Assembly (NCBI GenBank): GCA_015488115.1
Contig: WFOK01000013.1
Coordinates: 1 to 64,000 of the forward strand
Direction of reading: 5' to 3'
Length of the DNA: 64,000 bases
Source of the DNA: Mariprofundaceae bacterium
GTDB taxonomy: Bacteria; Pseudomonadota; Zetaproteobacteria; Mariprofundales; Mariprofundaceae
In this document: positions 54,702-63,283 of the stretch, one piece after another
Numbering within the stretch: the first letter of the stretch is position 1
Layout of the letters: each line of letters opens with the position of its first letter
The notes under the pieces: generated by a model
Database searches by the model: none
What the model saw: only the letters and a program-made list of their open reading frames with translations
What the model was told of the DNA's origin: nothing
Position numbers and translations under genes: made by a program

Positions 54702-55490
54702 ATGTCTGTGACCGTTCTTCATTTGACGGACTTCCATCTTTATGCCGATGCCGGGGCCGCGATCAAGGGCATCGTCAGCCGCGACAGTTTCGAGGCCGTG
54801 CTGGCCAGGGCCTGTGCCGCTCATCCACAGGCCAGGGTCATGATTCTCGGCGGCGATTTGGCCCAGGACGAATCCCTGTCAACCTATCGCTGGCTGGCCC
54901 AGCGTCTGCGGCAGCATGAGTTCAAATATCTGGTGACACCTGGCAACCATTGCAAGCTTGACCGATTGCGCGAAGGGCTCGAAATCCCACTCTGCGGCCA
55001 TGGACCACGCGCCCTGGCCCTTGTCGGCGGCTGGCGCGTTCTTGGCCTGAACACCCACTGGAAAGGTCGTGTCGGCGGCATGCTGTCAAACGACGAACTC
55101 GCATGGATGGATCAGGAATTGCAACACGCCGAGCATGTCCTGATCGCGATGCACCATCATCCATTCCCCACAGGCAGCGCTTGGCTGGATGACATAGCCC
55201 TGAACAATGCGGATGAATTCTGGCGACTTGTTCATGATCACGGCAATGTCAGAGGCATCGTGTGCGGACACGTGCATCAGGCCATCGACATCCGGCGGAA
55301 TGGCATCCGGCTCATGAGCACGCCCTCGACCTGCATCCAGTTCAAGCCCCGAAGGCCCACTTTCGAGCTGGATGACGCATCCCCCGGCTATCGCTGGATC
55401 CAGCTTGGCGATTCGGGATCGCTGGAAAGCGGCGTGGTTCGCATCGGGGGCTTCATTCCACCGAACCTTAGCGATACAAGCGAATACTAA
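54702..55490 (+). CDS. cpdA: 3',5'-cyclic-AMP phosphodiesterase (Icc/CpdA type)
   Basis: A 262-residue calcineurin-type metallophosphatase. Ligands Asp-x-His (DFH in HLTDFHLY), GGDLAQD, GNH, HHH (MHHHPF) and GHVH are all present. The usual GNHD reads GNHC here; the metal ligand Asn and His are kept. ATG 54702 is chosen because the frame upstream overlaps rlmI with unrelated sequence. CpdA would lower cAMP levels; no cyaA or crp is in the window. Confidence 0.88.
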   Translation: MSVTVLHLTDFHLYADAGAAIKGIVSRDSFEAVLARACAAHPQARVMILGGDLAQDESLSTYRWLAQRLRQHEFKYLVTPGNHCKLDRLREGLEIPLCGHGPRALALVGGWRVLGLNTHWKGRVGGMLSNDELAWMDQELQHAEHVLIAMHHHPFPTGSAWLDDIALNNADEFWRLVHDHGNVRGIVCGHVHQAIDIRRNGIRLMSTPSTCIQFKPRRPTFELDDASPGYRWIQLGDSGSLESGVVRIGGFIPPNLSDTSEY

Positions 55491-55494
55491 GGGC

Positions 55495-56541
55495 CTATTT
55501 TTCCTCGGTCTTCTTCCACTCAAGCGCACTGCGGTCCGGCCCCAGCAGAATGGCCAGCCATCGCGTCCTTTCATCGGTTTCCAGCGCCAGTTTGACGATC
55601 ATGGTCAGCGGCACGGAAAGCAGCATGCCAACCGGCCCGAGAATCCAGCCCCAGAAAACCAGGGACAGAAAAACGACCAGCGTGGACAGGCCAACGCCCT
55701 CGCCCATGAATTTCGGCTCGACGATGTTGCCCATGATGGCATTGATGACCCCGTAGCCGGCAGCGGCAGCCAGAGCCGCGCCCGGACCAAGCTGAACCAG
55801 GGCCAGCAGCACCGGCGGCACGGCCGCAATAAGAACCCCTATGTTGGGCACAAAATGGAAAAGAAACGCGATCAGCCCCCAAAGCAGCGCATAATCCACG
55901 CCCAGGATGGCCAACCAGATGGCCGACAGCACGCCGGTGACAAGGCTCACCCAGCCCTTGATCGTCAGATAGGCATTGACGCTCTCTACAAAACGCCTGA
56001 AATGAGCCGTTGAAGGCGCCTGGTCACCCATCATCTTCCACTTGCCCGGAAGGGCCGCGCCCTCGAGCAGCAGCAGGATGACGGTAAAGAGAATCAGGAA
56101 GGTGTTGGCCATCGCATGCCCAAAGCCGGACAACAGCTTGCCGGCAAGGCTCATGGCCACGGATGGATCGAAATCCTGCATCAGATGCCCCGTATCCACG
56201 ACAATGCCATGGGATTTGAGCACCAGCAGCCATTCGCCGGTCAGGCTCTTGAGCTTTTCCTGATACAGCGGAAGATTGTCGGAGAAATCGGAAATGGAGG
56301 CGCCAACAAAGCCACCGATGAGAATGCTGGCCAGCAGGAGTGCCACCGTGATGATCAGAACGGCGGCAATGGGGGAGACCCGATGACGGATCAACCAGGT
56401 CATCGGCGGCATGCAGATAATGGCTAGAAAAGCCGCCAGCAGAAACGGCACCAGCAGCGAGGTGGCAGCCTGCATGCCCGCCACAATGATCACGAAACAG
56501 GCCGTGGACACAAAAAAGCCCTGGGCGCGGGACGCGGCCAT
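55495..56541 (-). CDS. AI-2E family transporter (PerM-like)
   Basis: A 348-residue membrane protein with about eight helices of the AI-2 exporter (PerM/TqsA) family: an N-terminal pair of helices, a central periplasmic segment (about 80-200), then the C-terminal hallmarks LLWGLIAFLFHFVPNIGVLIAAVPPVLLAL and the GEGVGLSTLVVFLSLVFWGWILGPVGMLLSVPL stretch. Substrate is not predictable from sequence. It converges with cpdA, which ends four bases away. Confidence 0.88.
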   Translation of the reverse strand: MAASRAQGFFVSTACFVIIVAGMQAATSLLVPFLLAAFLAIICMPPMTWLIRHRVSPIAAVLIITVALLLASILIGGFVGASISDFSDNLPLYQEKLKSLTGEWLLVLKSHGIVVDTGHLMQDFDPSVAMSLAGKLLSGFGHAMANTFLILFTVILLLLEGAALPGKWKMMGDQAPSTAHFRRFVESVNAYLTIKGWVSLVTGVLSAIWLAILGVDYALLWGLIAFLFHFVPNIGVLIAAVPPVLLALVQLGPGAALAAAAGYGVINAIMGNIVEPKFMGEGVGLSTLVVFLSLVFWGWILGPVGMLLSVPLTMIVKLALETDERTRWLAILLGPDRSALEWKKTEEK

Positions 56542-56603
56542 CTACTCGTGCTCTCCCTCAGTCAGACACATCATCCGCTCACCCCTCCGCCATAGGATTC
56601 CAG

Positions 56604-56807
56604 TCAGTTGTAGTCCTTCAAGCGGGGGTCGTCAAGGTCGATCGCGGTTTCACCACTGGCAAACATGAGCTTCAGATAGGGCAGACAGCCCTCGCATTCC
56701 AGGCCGCAACCCGAGGATGCCTGCGCATCTTCCAGGGAGCCAAAGTCCTTCAATTCCTCGAATGTTCGGTTGACGCATGCGCAACGGTCGACTTTTGTTT
56801 CACCCAT
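56604..56807 (-). CDS. BFD-like [2Fe-2S] ferredoxin
   Basis: A 67-residue protein of the bacterioferritin-associated ferredoxin (BFD) type. Cysteines at 9 and 11 (CAC) and 34, 38 and 41 (CGLECEGC) supply four cluster ligands plus one spare. GGAG six bases upstream supports ATG 56807; longer frames start at 56819-56924. Its start overlaps the 3' end of the hydroxylase gene by eight bases. BFDs transfer electrons to release iron from bacterioferritin; no bfr gene is in the window. Confidence 0.8.
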   Translation of the reverse strand: MGETKVDRCACVNRTFEELKDFGSLEDAQASSGCGLECEGCLPYLKLMFASGETAIDLDDPRLKDYN

Positions 56808-57636
56808 GTCTGTCTCCATCATGTTCCTGCTCTGCCGGATACTGGGGCATCCGGCCACGCCATGGCAAGCGAAGCATCCATGACAAATCATGCGTTGGGG
56901 CGTTCCGAAACGGCGCCAAGCCAAGCGTCATGCATTGATGACCCTTTTCGGGGGCCGCGCGATAGGTACCAAACATGCGGTCCCAACATGAAAGATTGAA
57001 GCCAAAATTGCTGTTGTGCTCCCGGGGCAAAACGGAATGATGAATTCGGTGCATGTCCGGCGTGACGACCAGCAGTCGCAAGCGACGCTCAAAGGGCTCA
57101 GGCAGCAGCACATTGCCATGATTGAACATGGCCATCGCATTCAAGAGGACCTCAAAGACCAGGACGGCCGTTACCGGCACCCCCAGCATAAACACGGCCA
57201 GCCCCTTGATGACAAAGGAAACCACCATTTCCAGAGGATGGAAACGCAATCCCGAGCTCACGTCGAGGTCCCTGTCTGCATGGTGCACCATGTGCAGTCG
57301 CCATAGCACGCCCACGCGATGGAACATGACGTGCTGTCCGTAGATCACGGCATCCAAGGCCAGAACTGCCAGCAGAACCTTAACCGAAGGCGGCAGATCG
57401 ATGTGCACGAGCAAGCCCAGCTGATGAAATTGGCACCATGCCGCAAACGCCACCAAACCCGCTGGAAACAACAGGCGCAATAACAGTGCATTCAGCGTGG
57501 CCAAGCCCAGATTGCCAAGCCAGCGCGGACCTCGCGGCTCTCTCCATTCCCTGCGGGGCGCGATCCACTCCCAGCAGAACATGCCAGCCAGCATCCCAAG
57601 CGTGATCCCAAGACGAAGGAGGCTGTCCTCGTTCAA
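56800..57636 (-). CDS. Fatty acid hydroxylase/sterol desaturase family membrane protein
   Basis: A 278-residue membrane protein of the FA_hydroxylase family. The diiron histidine clusters are visible as HVMFHR, HMVHH, NHGN and HRIHHS, arranged as in non-heme diiron membrane oxygenases. The start is taken as TTG 57636 (overlapping the ampD stop as TTGA), though ATG 57594 is also possible. Its substrate is unknown (hopanoid, fatty acid or another lipid). It lies between ampD and the BFD-like gene, which could supply electrons (inference). Confidence 0.82.
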   Translation of the reverse strand: MNEDSLLRLGITLGMLAGMFCWEWIAPRREWREPRGPRWLGNLGLATLNALLLRLLFPAGLVAFAAWCQFHQLGLLVHIDLPPSVKVLLAVLALDAVIYGQHVMFHRVGVLWRLHMVHHADRDLDVSSGLRFHPLEMVVSFVIKGLAVFMLGVPVTAVLVFEVLLNAMAMFNHGNVLLPEPFERRLRLLVVTPDMHRIHHSVLPREHNSNFGFNLSCWDRMFGTYRAAPEKGHQCMTLGLAPFRNAPTHDLSWMLRLPWRGRMPQYPAEQEHDGDRHG

Positions 57637-58205
57637 GACGCGAAGTCCAGATCCAGTCTTCGAATCCCGGACAGGCTGCGCCGGAAGCGCTGCCAGTCCC
57701 ATTGTCGGCCCGGATCCCACTTTCTTCCCGGGGCCACCTGCTGGTGTCCGACAATCCGATCCCTCGTGATGCCGGGATAGCATTGCATCAGACAACGGCA
57801 AAGCCTTGCAACCTCCCGGTACTGAGCAGCCGTAAACGGGAGCTGTTCATCGCCCATCATTTCGATGCCGATGGAATAGTCATTGCAGTTATCCACGCCC
57901 TGCCAGCTGGACACACCGGCATGCCAGGCCCTGTCGCGACAGCGGACGAACTGATAGATGCGGCCATCCCTGTCAACGAGGAAATGGGACGAGACACGCA
58001 ACCCGGCCAAATCGGCAAGCTCTCGGTGCATGGTCACATCCAGCGTTCCCTGAAAAAAATCGCGAACAAGCGAGACGTCGAAGATCCCCGGCGGCAGACT
58101 GATCGCATGAAGCACGATGAGGTCAATGCTGGCTCCTTCGGGACGTCGGTTGAAATGCGGACTCGGCAAAAAGGGAATGCGCGCCACCATGCGTTCATTC
58201 TGCAT
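57633..58205 (-). CDS. ampD: N-acetyl-anhydromuramyl-L-alanine amidase AmpD
   Basis: A 190-residue zinc amidase that recycles murein peptides in the cytosol. Conserved pieces LIVLHAISLPPG (zinc His), SSHFLVDRDGRIYQFV, RAWHAGVSSWQG, CNDYSIGIEMMGD and GHQQVAPGRKWDPG (zinc His and Asp) all match AmpD. ATG 58205 is chosen from family alignment by eye. The divergent patatin gene starts 35 bases away. Confidence 0.92.
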   Translation of the reverse strand: MQNERMVARIPFLPSPHFNRRPEGASIDLIVLHAISLPPGIFDVSLVRDFFQGTLDVTMHRELADLAGLRVSSHFLVDRDGRIYQFVRCRDRAWHAGVSSWQGVDNCNDYSIGIEMMGDEQLPFTAAQYREVARLCRCLMQCYPGITRDRIVGHQQVAPGRKWDPGRQWDWQRFRRSLSGIRRLDLDFAS

Positions 58206-58240
58206 GCTTGAAATGCCTTGACCAGCGTAATGGAGCTGAC

Positions 58241-59161
58241 ATGGTTGCATGCATGACGGGCATCGTGCTGGCCTTGGGAAGCGGAGGCGCTCGCGGCATC
58301 GCTCATCTGGGCATACTTCGGGTGCTGGAACGGGAAGGCATTCCCGTCCGTGCGGTTATTGGCAGCAGCATCGGTGCCCAGATCGGGGCGCTGTATGCAT
58401 CGGGCATGTCTCTCCAGCAACTCATCCGGCTTGCCTGTGATGTGGACTGGAAGACGACAATCCGCCTGTTCTTGCCCGAGTTTGGACGCAGTGGCCTGAT
58501 TACGGACAAGGGTATCCGGGAGTTCCTCGAGCCCCATCTGGGGCATCTGGACATCGAAGACATGAACATCGGCTTTGCGGCCATAGCGGCCGATCTCATA
58601 AGCGGGGAAGAGGTTTTGATCCGGCATGGCAATCTGCTCGAGGCCGTTCGAGCCAGCATTGCGGTTCCGGGCTTGCTGAAGCCCTCCAGGGTCGATGGCC
58701 AATGGCTCGTCGATGGCGGTCTGGTCAACCCCGTGCCCTTCGATCGCGCCCGGGAACTGTTTGGCGGGCCGGTCATCGGCGTCGCCGTTCATCCGGGTGC
58801 CACAAGGTTCGAAAAACCGGAAGAAGAAGGAAAGGACTGGCGCGACCACCTGGAAGAGCTGATCCGGCAATCCGTGGAACGACGCTGGCCGACGCTACAG
58901 CGGCTGCTCGATGAATGGGGCAGGGAAGAAGAGGAAGAAGCCTGGCCGGGCATGGCTGTCGGCGGCATCTATAACCGCGCCATGGACATCAGCAGAGCGC
59001 AGCTCATGCGACTGCGGGAAAAGATCTCTCCTCCGGACATGCTGATTGTGCCGCCGGTGCAGGGCATAGGCATGCTCGAATTTTACAGGGGGGAGGAGGC
59101 CCTGAAGGCTGGCGAACGCTCTGCAGAACAGCTGCTGCCGAAGATCCGGACCCTGCTCTAA
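58241..59161 (+). CDS. Patatin-like phospholipase (RssA type)
   Basis: A 306-residue patatin-domain protein. The oxyanion loop GSGGARGIAH (about residues 12-21), nucleophile GSSIGA (Gly-x-Ser-x-Gly) and the catalytic Asp in VDGGLVNPVP complete the Ser-Asp dyad. Length and layout resemble RssA/NTE-type bacterial enzymes. GGAG five bases upstream supports ATG 58241. The lipid substrate is unknown. Confidence 0.9.
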   Translation: MVACMTGIVLALGSGGARGIAHLGILRVLEREGIPVRAVIGSSIGAQIGALYASGMSLQQLIRLACDVDWKTTIRLFLPEFGRSGLITDKGIREFLEPHLGHLDIEDMNIGFAAIAADLISGEEVLIRHGNLLEAVRASIAVPGLLKPSRVDGQWLVDGGLVNPVPFDRARELFGGPVIGVAVHPGATRFEKPEEEGKDWRDHLEELIRQSVERRWPTLQRLLDEWGREEEEEAWPGMAVGGIYNRAMDISRAQLMRLREKISPPDMLIVPPVQGIGMLEFYRGEEALKAGERSAEQLLPKIRTLL

Positions 59162-59194
59162 GCCCGGCTTGCACGGGGCCATGCCTTGGAGAGA

Positions 59195-60133
59195 ATGGGC
59201 GGAATGAACCCGCGACACACTGCCCCCGAAGAGAAGGCGCGCTTGATGCGCTGGGCGACCTATGCTTCGACCGCCACCGCAGTAGCCCTGATTCTGGCCA
59301 AACTCGTCGCATGGGCGCTGACCGATTCCATCAGCATGCTGGCCACGCTGATCGATTCCTGCCTGGATGCGCTCGCCTCCCTGATCAACCTGTTCGCCGT
59401 CCGCCATGCCCTTTCTCCAGCCGACCGACAGCATCGTTTTGGGCACGGCAAGGCCGAATCCCTGGCCGGCCTTGGTCAGGCGACCTTCATTGCCGGCTCG
59501 GCCATGTTTCTGATGCTCGAGGCAGGATTCCGATTGCTGCACCCTCAGCCCGTGGCATCGGCCGGCATCGGCATCGCGATCATGGTGTTCTCCATTTGCG
59601 CCACCTTGGGGCTGGTCGCCTTTCAAGGTCATGTGATCCGGAAAAGCGGCTCCACGGCGATCAAGGCCGATCACCTTCACTACAAGACCGATCTCCTGGT
59701 CAATGGGGCCGTCATTATCGCCATTGCACTTTCTTCAATCGGCCACCCCGGTTTTGATCCAATCTTCGCCCTGGCCATCTCCGCATACATTCTGCATAGC
59801 GCCTGGGACATCGCCCGCGAGGCCCTGGATCACCTGATGGACAAGGAATTGCCCGAAGCCGACAGGGAACGAATCAAGAACATCGTGCTCCAGCATCCGC
59901 AGGCCAAGGGCATGCATGATCTGCGCACAAGAAAATCGGGCACGCAGGTTTTCATCCAGTTGCATCTCGAGCTGGAGGACAACCTCTCGCTTCTGGAGGC
60001 CCATGCCATCTCCGACCAAGTGGAGGCCCGGATCAAGAAAGCCTTCCCGGGCGCGGAAGTGCTCATTCACGAGGACCCCGCCAGCATCGTCGAGCCCATT
60101 CCGGACTTTGCGGAACGCCACCCGAAATCGTAA
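59195..60133 (+). CDS. fieF: Cation-efflux pump FieF (CDF family)
   Basis: A 312-residue cation diffusion facilitator for divalent iron or zinc. The transport-site DSCLDALASLINLFAVRHAL and QHRFGHGKAESLAGL, together with ADHLHYKTDLLVNGAV, match E. coli FieF closely, and a C-terminal cytosolic metal-binding domain follows. Several start codons are possible (59186, 59195, 59204); 59195 is a compromise. Confidence 0.9.
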   Translation: MGGMNPRHTAPEEKARLMRWATYASTATAVALILAKLVAWALTDSISMLATLIDSCLDALASLINLFAVRHALSPADRQHRFGHGKAESLAGLGQATFIAGSAMFLMLEAGFRLLHPQPVASAGIGIAIMVFSICATLGLVAFQGHVIRKSGSTAIKADHLHYKTDLLVNGAVIIAIALSSIGHPGFDPIFALAISAYILHSAWDIAREALDHLMDKELPEADRERIKNIVLQHPQAKGMHDLRTRKSGTQVFIQLHLELEDNLSLLEAHAISDQVEARIKKAFPGAEVLIHEDPASIVEPIPDFAERHPKS

Positions 60134-60139
60134 ACGGCG

Positions 60140-60427
60140 CTAGCGGGAAAGCCGATACCAGCGGGCCTTCTCCCTGCGCCAGAAGTCCCGGAACTCCTCT
60201 TCGCTGACCTCGCCATCCCTGTTCGCATCCATGTGCATGAACCGCTGATGCGCCCGATTCTGAACCATGGCCAGATATTCGTTCCAGGAAACGCCATCAC
60301 TTTCATCCAGGTCAAGCGCCATGAATTTCTCCACAACCTTGTCGGTCGCCGTGCCGGCAAGTCCGGGTGAAACACCGGCCAGCCACATGGCTGCCATCAA
60401 GGCAGAAAAACGCAACACGATGTACAT
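60140..60427 (-). CDS. Exported EF-hand domain protein
   Basis: A 95-residue protein with a signal peptide (about 1-24, ending GLAGT). It carries two EF-hand-like loops: DLDESDGVSWNE, in which the usual Gly at position 6 is shifted by one, and the canonical DANRDGEVSEEE. It could bind calcium in the periplasm. GGAGCAGGAG just upstream supports ATG 60427. It converges with fieF and is divergent from thyA. Confidence 0.82.
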   Translation of the reverse strand: MYIVLRFSALMAAMWLAGVSPGLAGTATDKVVEKFMALDLDESDGVSWNEYLAMVQNRAHQRFMHMDANRDGEVSEEEFRDFWRREKARWYRLSR

Positions 60428-60522
60428 GTGCTCCTGCTCCAACGATGGAATAAGACTTTGCTATTGTAATGCGCGCGGGGCAGCATATCCAGGCTCATTT
60501 CCCCGGGGAGGAAAACGCCAGG

Positions 60523-61356
60523 ATGAAACCCTATCTCGACTTGGTGCGGCATGTGCGCAGGCATGGAACCAGAAAGGAGGACCGCACCGGCACAGGTACG
60601 CTGTCCGTCTTTGGCTATCAGATGCGCTTTGATCTCGAGGAAGGCTTCCCGCTGGTCACGACCAAGAAGATTCATGTCAAGTCCGTGATCCATGAACTCC
60701 TGTGGTTCCTGCGCGGCGACACCAACATACGGTACCTGACCGATCATGGTGTCTCCATCTGGAATGAATGGGCAACCGAGGACGGTGAACTTGGTCCCAT
60801 CTACGGCCATCAATGGCGCTCATGGCCCACTGCCGATGGACGCCGGATCGATCAGATGGCCGAGCTCATCGAGAACATTCGCCGCCGCCCCCATTCCAGA
60901 CGCCTGATCGTTTCGGCCTGGAATGTGGCCGACCTTCCCGATGAATCCAGGAGCCCGCAGGACAATGTACGAAACGGCCGCATGGCCCTGGCGCCCTGTC
61001 ATGCCCTTTTTCAGTTCTACGTCGCCAATGAAAGGCTTTCTTGCCAGCTTTACCAGCGCAGCGCCGATATTTTCCTGGGCGTGCCGTTCAACATCGCCTC
61101 CTATGCACTGCTGACCTTGATGGTGGCCCAAGTGTGCGGCCTGAAGCCGGGCGAGTTTGTCCATACGCTCGGCGATGCCCATCTGTACCTGAATCATCTG
61201 GACCAAGTGGATGAGCAACTGTCGCGGCAACCCTTTCCCCTGCCACGCATGCAGCTGAACCCTGAAATCCGGGACATCTTCTCGTTTCGTTACGAGGACT
61301 TCACGCTTCTAGACTACCGCTGCCATCCCGCGATTCGGGCGCCCATTGCCGTGTGA
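60523..61356 (+). CDS. thyA: Thymidylate synthase
   Basis: A 277-residue ThyA making dTMP from dUMP with methylene-tetrahydrofolate. The catalytic Cys is in [43 protein letters not shown] and [15 protein letters not shown] are hallmarks. GGGGAGGAAAA upstream supports ATG 60523. folA follows 238 bases downstream. Confidence 0.96.
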   Translation: MKPYLDLVRHVRRHGTRKEDRTGTGTLSVFGYQMRFDLEEGFPLVTTKKIHVKSVIHELLWFLRGDTNIRYLTDHGVSIWNEWATEDGELGPIYGHQWRSWPTADGRRIDQMAELIENIRRRPHSRRLIVSAWNVADLPDESRSPQDNVRNGRMALAPCHALFQFYVANERLSCQLYQRSADIFLGVPFNIASYALLTLMVAQVCGLKPGEFVHTLGDAHLYLNHLDQVDEQLSRQPFPLPRMQLNPEIRDIFSFRYEDFTLLDYRCHPAIRAPIAV

Positions 61357-61594
61357 TGGCACCGCCACGCACAGGATCATCGCCGGCCCCTCGCCGACAG
61401 GCAAGGCCCGAAGAGCTTGGTCTTCACATGCACCTCGGTGAACGCAGAATCGTGGATATCCCGCCGATGCTCCCGAACGCCCGTTCCCTGACCCCAAGCA
61501 CCCGGCGGATCCTCGCGCGCCATCGGCAACATGGAACCTTCGCACATCCAACGGTCCTGTGGAGGAGAACAGCCTGTGAGTTGCGGGTCATCAT

Positions 61595-62098
61595 ATGCTG
61601 ACGCGGAAGTGCATCTGTTCCCTGATCGTCGCCATGGATGATCACGGCCTGATCGGCCGGCGCAACCAGCTCCCGTGGCATCTGCCTGCGGATATGGCTT
61701 GGTTCAGGCAACACACCCTGGGAAAGCCCATCCTGATGGGAAGAAAAACCCATGAGTCCATCGGCCGTCCTCTTCCCGGCCGCAAAAACATCGTGCTAAC
61801 CGCCAATGTGAAGCTGCGAATCCCGGGCTGCACGATGGTTCATTCCCTGGCCGAGGCCTTCCGTGCCTGCGGTGACGCGGACGAACTCATGGTCATCGGG
61901 GGTGCCGAGGTCTACCGGCTTGCCTTGCCCCAGGCCCAGCGCATCTACCTCACCGAGGTGCATGACCGATTCGAAGGGGACGCCTGGTTTCCGCCATTCG
62001 ACCGCCAGCAATGGCGGGAAGTGTATCGGGAAGATCATGAGCCGGATGAAAAAAACCGCTGGCCTTACAGCTTCACGATTCTGGAACGCCGTCCATAA
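61595..62098 (+). CDS. folA: Dihydrofolate reductase
   Basis: A 167-residue FolA regenerating tetrahydrofolate for ThyA. The family start LIVAMDDHGLIGRRNQLPWHLPADM, KPILMGRKTHESIGRPLPGRKNIVLT and VIGGAEVYRLALPQA are clear. ATG 61595 is the first start of the family N-terminus. The 3' end overlaps the convergent yceF by 26 bases. The 238-base gap to thyA holds no convincing gene. Confidence 0.95.
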   Translation: MLTRKCICSLIVAMDDHGLIGRRNQLPWHLPADMAWFRQHTLGKPILMGRKTHESIGRPLPGRKNIVLTANVKLRIPGCTMVHSLAEAFRACGDADELMVIGGAEVYRLALPQAQRIYLTEVHDRFEGDAWFPPFDRQQWREVYREDHEPDEKNRWPYSFTILERRP

Positions 62099-62675
62099 CC
62101 CCCTCATGCGAACAGGCTGCCGAAAGCGGCCGCAACCATCCGGCAAGCCTGATCAGCGGCAGGCCAATCAGGGCCGTCGGATCATCGCTGTCGATCCGGG
62201 AAAACAGGGCGATGCCAAGCCCTTCGCTCTTGAAGCTGCCGGCACAGTCCAGGGGGCGCTCCCGCTCGACATAATATCGGATCTCCTCTTCCTCCAGATG
62301 CCGAAAATGGACCCTGGAAAGAACACAATCATAGCGTTCCCGCCCATCCTCGATGCAGGCAACGCCCGTATAGAAATCGACGGCCTGTCCGCTGAAGCGG
62401 CGCAATTGTGCCATGGCCGCCTGCATGCTGGGGGGTTTGCCCACGGCACCCCCCTCAAACCAGGCAACTTGATCGGAGGCAATGACCGTGGCGCCCGGAC
62501 ATGTCGAGGCGACAACGCGTGCCTTGCCCAAGGTATTCTCGCGCACCAGGGACAAGGGCTCAGCACCATGGCGCCGCTCGCAAAATTGGGGCGCTACCTG
62601 TCGGAACGGCATGCCGAGTCTGGCCAACAAGCTGGCGCGGTAGGACGATGTCGAGGCCAGAATCAGGCTAGGCAT
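62073..62675 (-). CDS. yceF: YceF-type nucleoside triphosphate pyrophosphatase (Maf family)
   Basis: A 200-residue Maf-family pyrophosphatase, of the m7GTP-cleaving YceF subgroup. LASTSSYRASLLARLGMPF, SDQVAWFEGGAVGKP, and GSFKSEGLGIALF match YceF. The C-terminal 20 residues extend past the usual end and overlap folA. Its start overlaps the 3' end of the upstream membrane-protein gene by eight bases. Confidence 0.9.
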   Translation of the reverse strand: MPSLILASTSSYRASLLARLGMPFRQVAPQFCERRHGAEPLSLVRENTLGKARVVASTCPGATVIASDQVAWFEGGAVGKPPSMQAAMAQLRRFSGQAVDFYTGVACIEDGRERYDCVLSRVHFRHLEEEEIRYYVERERPLDCAGSFKSEGLGIALFSRIDSDDPTALIGLPLIRLAGWLRPLSAACSHEGVMDGVPES

Positions 62676-63120
62676 GCGCCAAGGCGACCAGCCAGAGGAA
62701 AATGCCCGTTGCCAGCCCAGCATCGCGCACCCATGCCGGCCAGAGCCACCAGTCATTCCGTCCAAGCCACAGGCGCCAGCCCGAGCGCAGGGCATGCAGG
62801 GAAAAACCGAGGCCGACAAGCCAGGGCGCAGATGGCATGCGCAGGGCCGTGGACACCCACACCCCCATGCCGATGACCCAAATGGACGTGGCCAGCATCG
62901 ACGTCGTCCGCTGGCGATAAGCCAGCATGGAATCGGCGGTCACGGCGCTCATGAGCAAGGAGGAAGCCGCGATCATCCAAAGCATCGGGAATGGAATGCC
63001 CGCCTCAAACCCCTCCCTGCTCATCCAGAGCCAGGGCCAGACCAGGACCGGCAAGGCCATGGCCGCCGACACGGTCGCATAGGTCCATTGATGGGATGCT
63101 GCCTGGGCATCAGGCCTCAT
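62668..63120 (-). CDS. Hypothetical membrane protein
   Basis: A 150-residue protein with about four to five hydrophobic helices and Trp-rich loops (WPWLWMSREGFEAG, SGWRLWLGRNDWWLWPAW) that I do not recognise. ATG 63120 overlaps the yacG stop by 11 bases, and the stop overlaps yceF. The longer upstream frame lies inside yacG and zapD and is not membrane-like. Confidence 0.6.
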   Translation of the reverse strand: MRPDAQAASHQWTYATVSAAMALPVLVWPWLWMSREGFEAGIPFPMLWMIAASSLLMSAVTADSMLAYRQRTTSMLATSIWVIGMGVWVSTALRMPSAPWLVGLGFSLHALRSGWRLWLGRNDWWLWPAWVRDAGLATGIFLWLVALAHA

Positions 63121-63283
63121 CGCCTGTCTCCGCGAAAGGCAATGATGCCGGAATGACATAGCTTTCGCTGGCCCAATTGGCCAGGTCATGCTGGCGACAG
63201 CGTTCGCTGCAGAAGGGAAAGTCGGGCACGCGCCGATGCACGGTCTTGCCGCAGCCCGGACAACGAAATCGCGCGCCATTCAT
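63110..63283 (-). CDS. yacG: DNA gyrase inhibitor YacG
   Basis: A 57-residue zinc-finger protein with CPGC and CSERCRQHDL (C-x2-C and C-x3-C), the YacG pattern that in E. coli binds GyrB. ATG 63283 overlaps the zapD stop (ATGA), the usual gene neighbour. It also overlaps the downstream membrane-protein gene. Confidence 0.9.
   Translation of the reverse strand: MNGARFRCPGCGKTVHRRVPDFPFCSERCRQHDLANWASESYVIPASLPFAETGDEA

Noticed and set aside
61353-61601. An 82-residue plus-strand open frame between thyA and folA
   Set aside because: No recognisable domain, Arg/Pro-rich composition, and overlap with thyA; probably non-coding.
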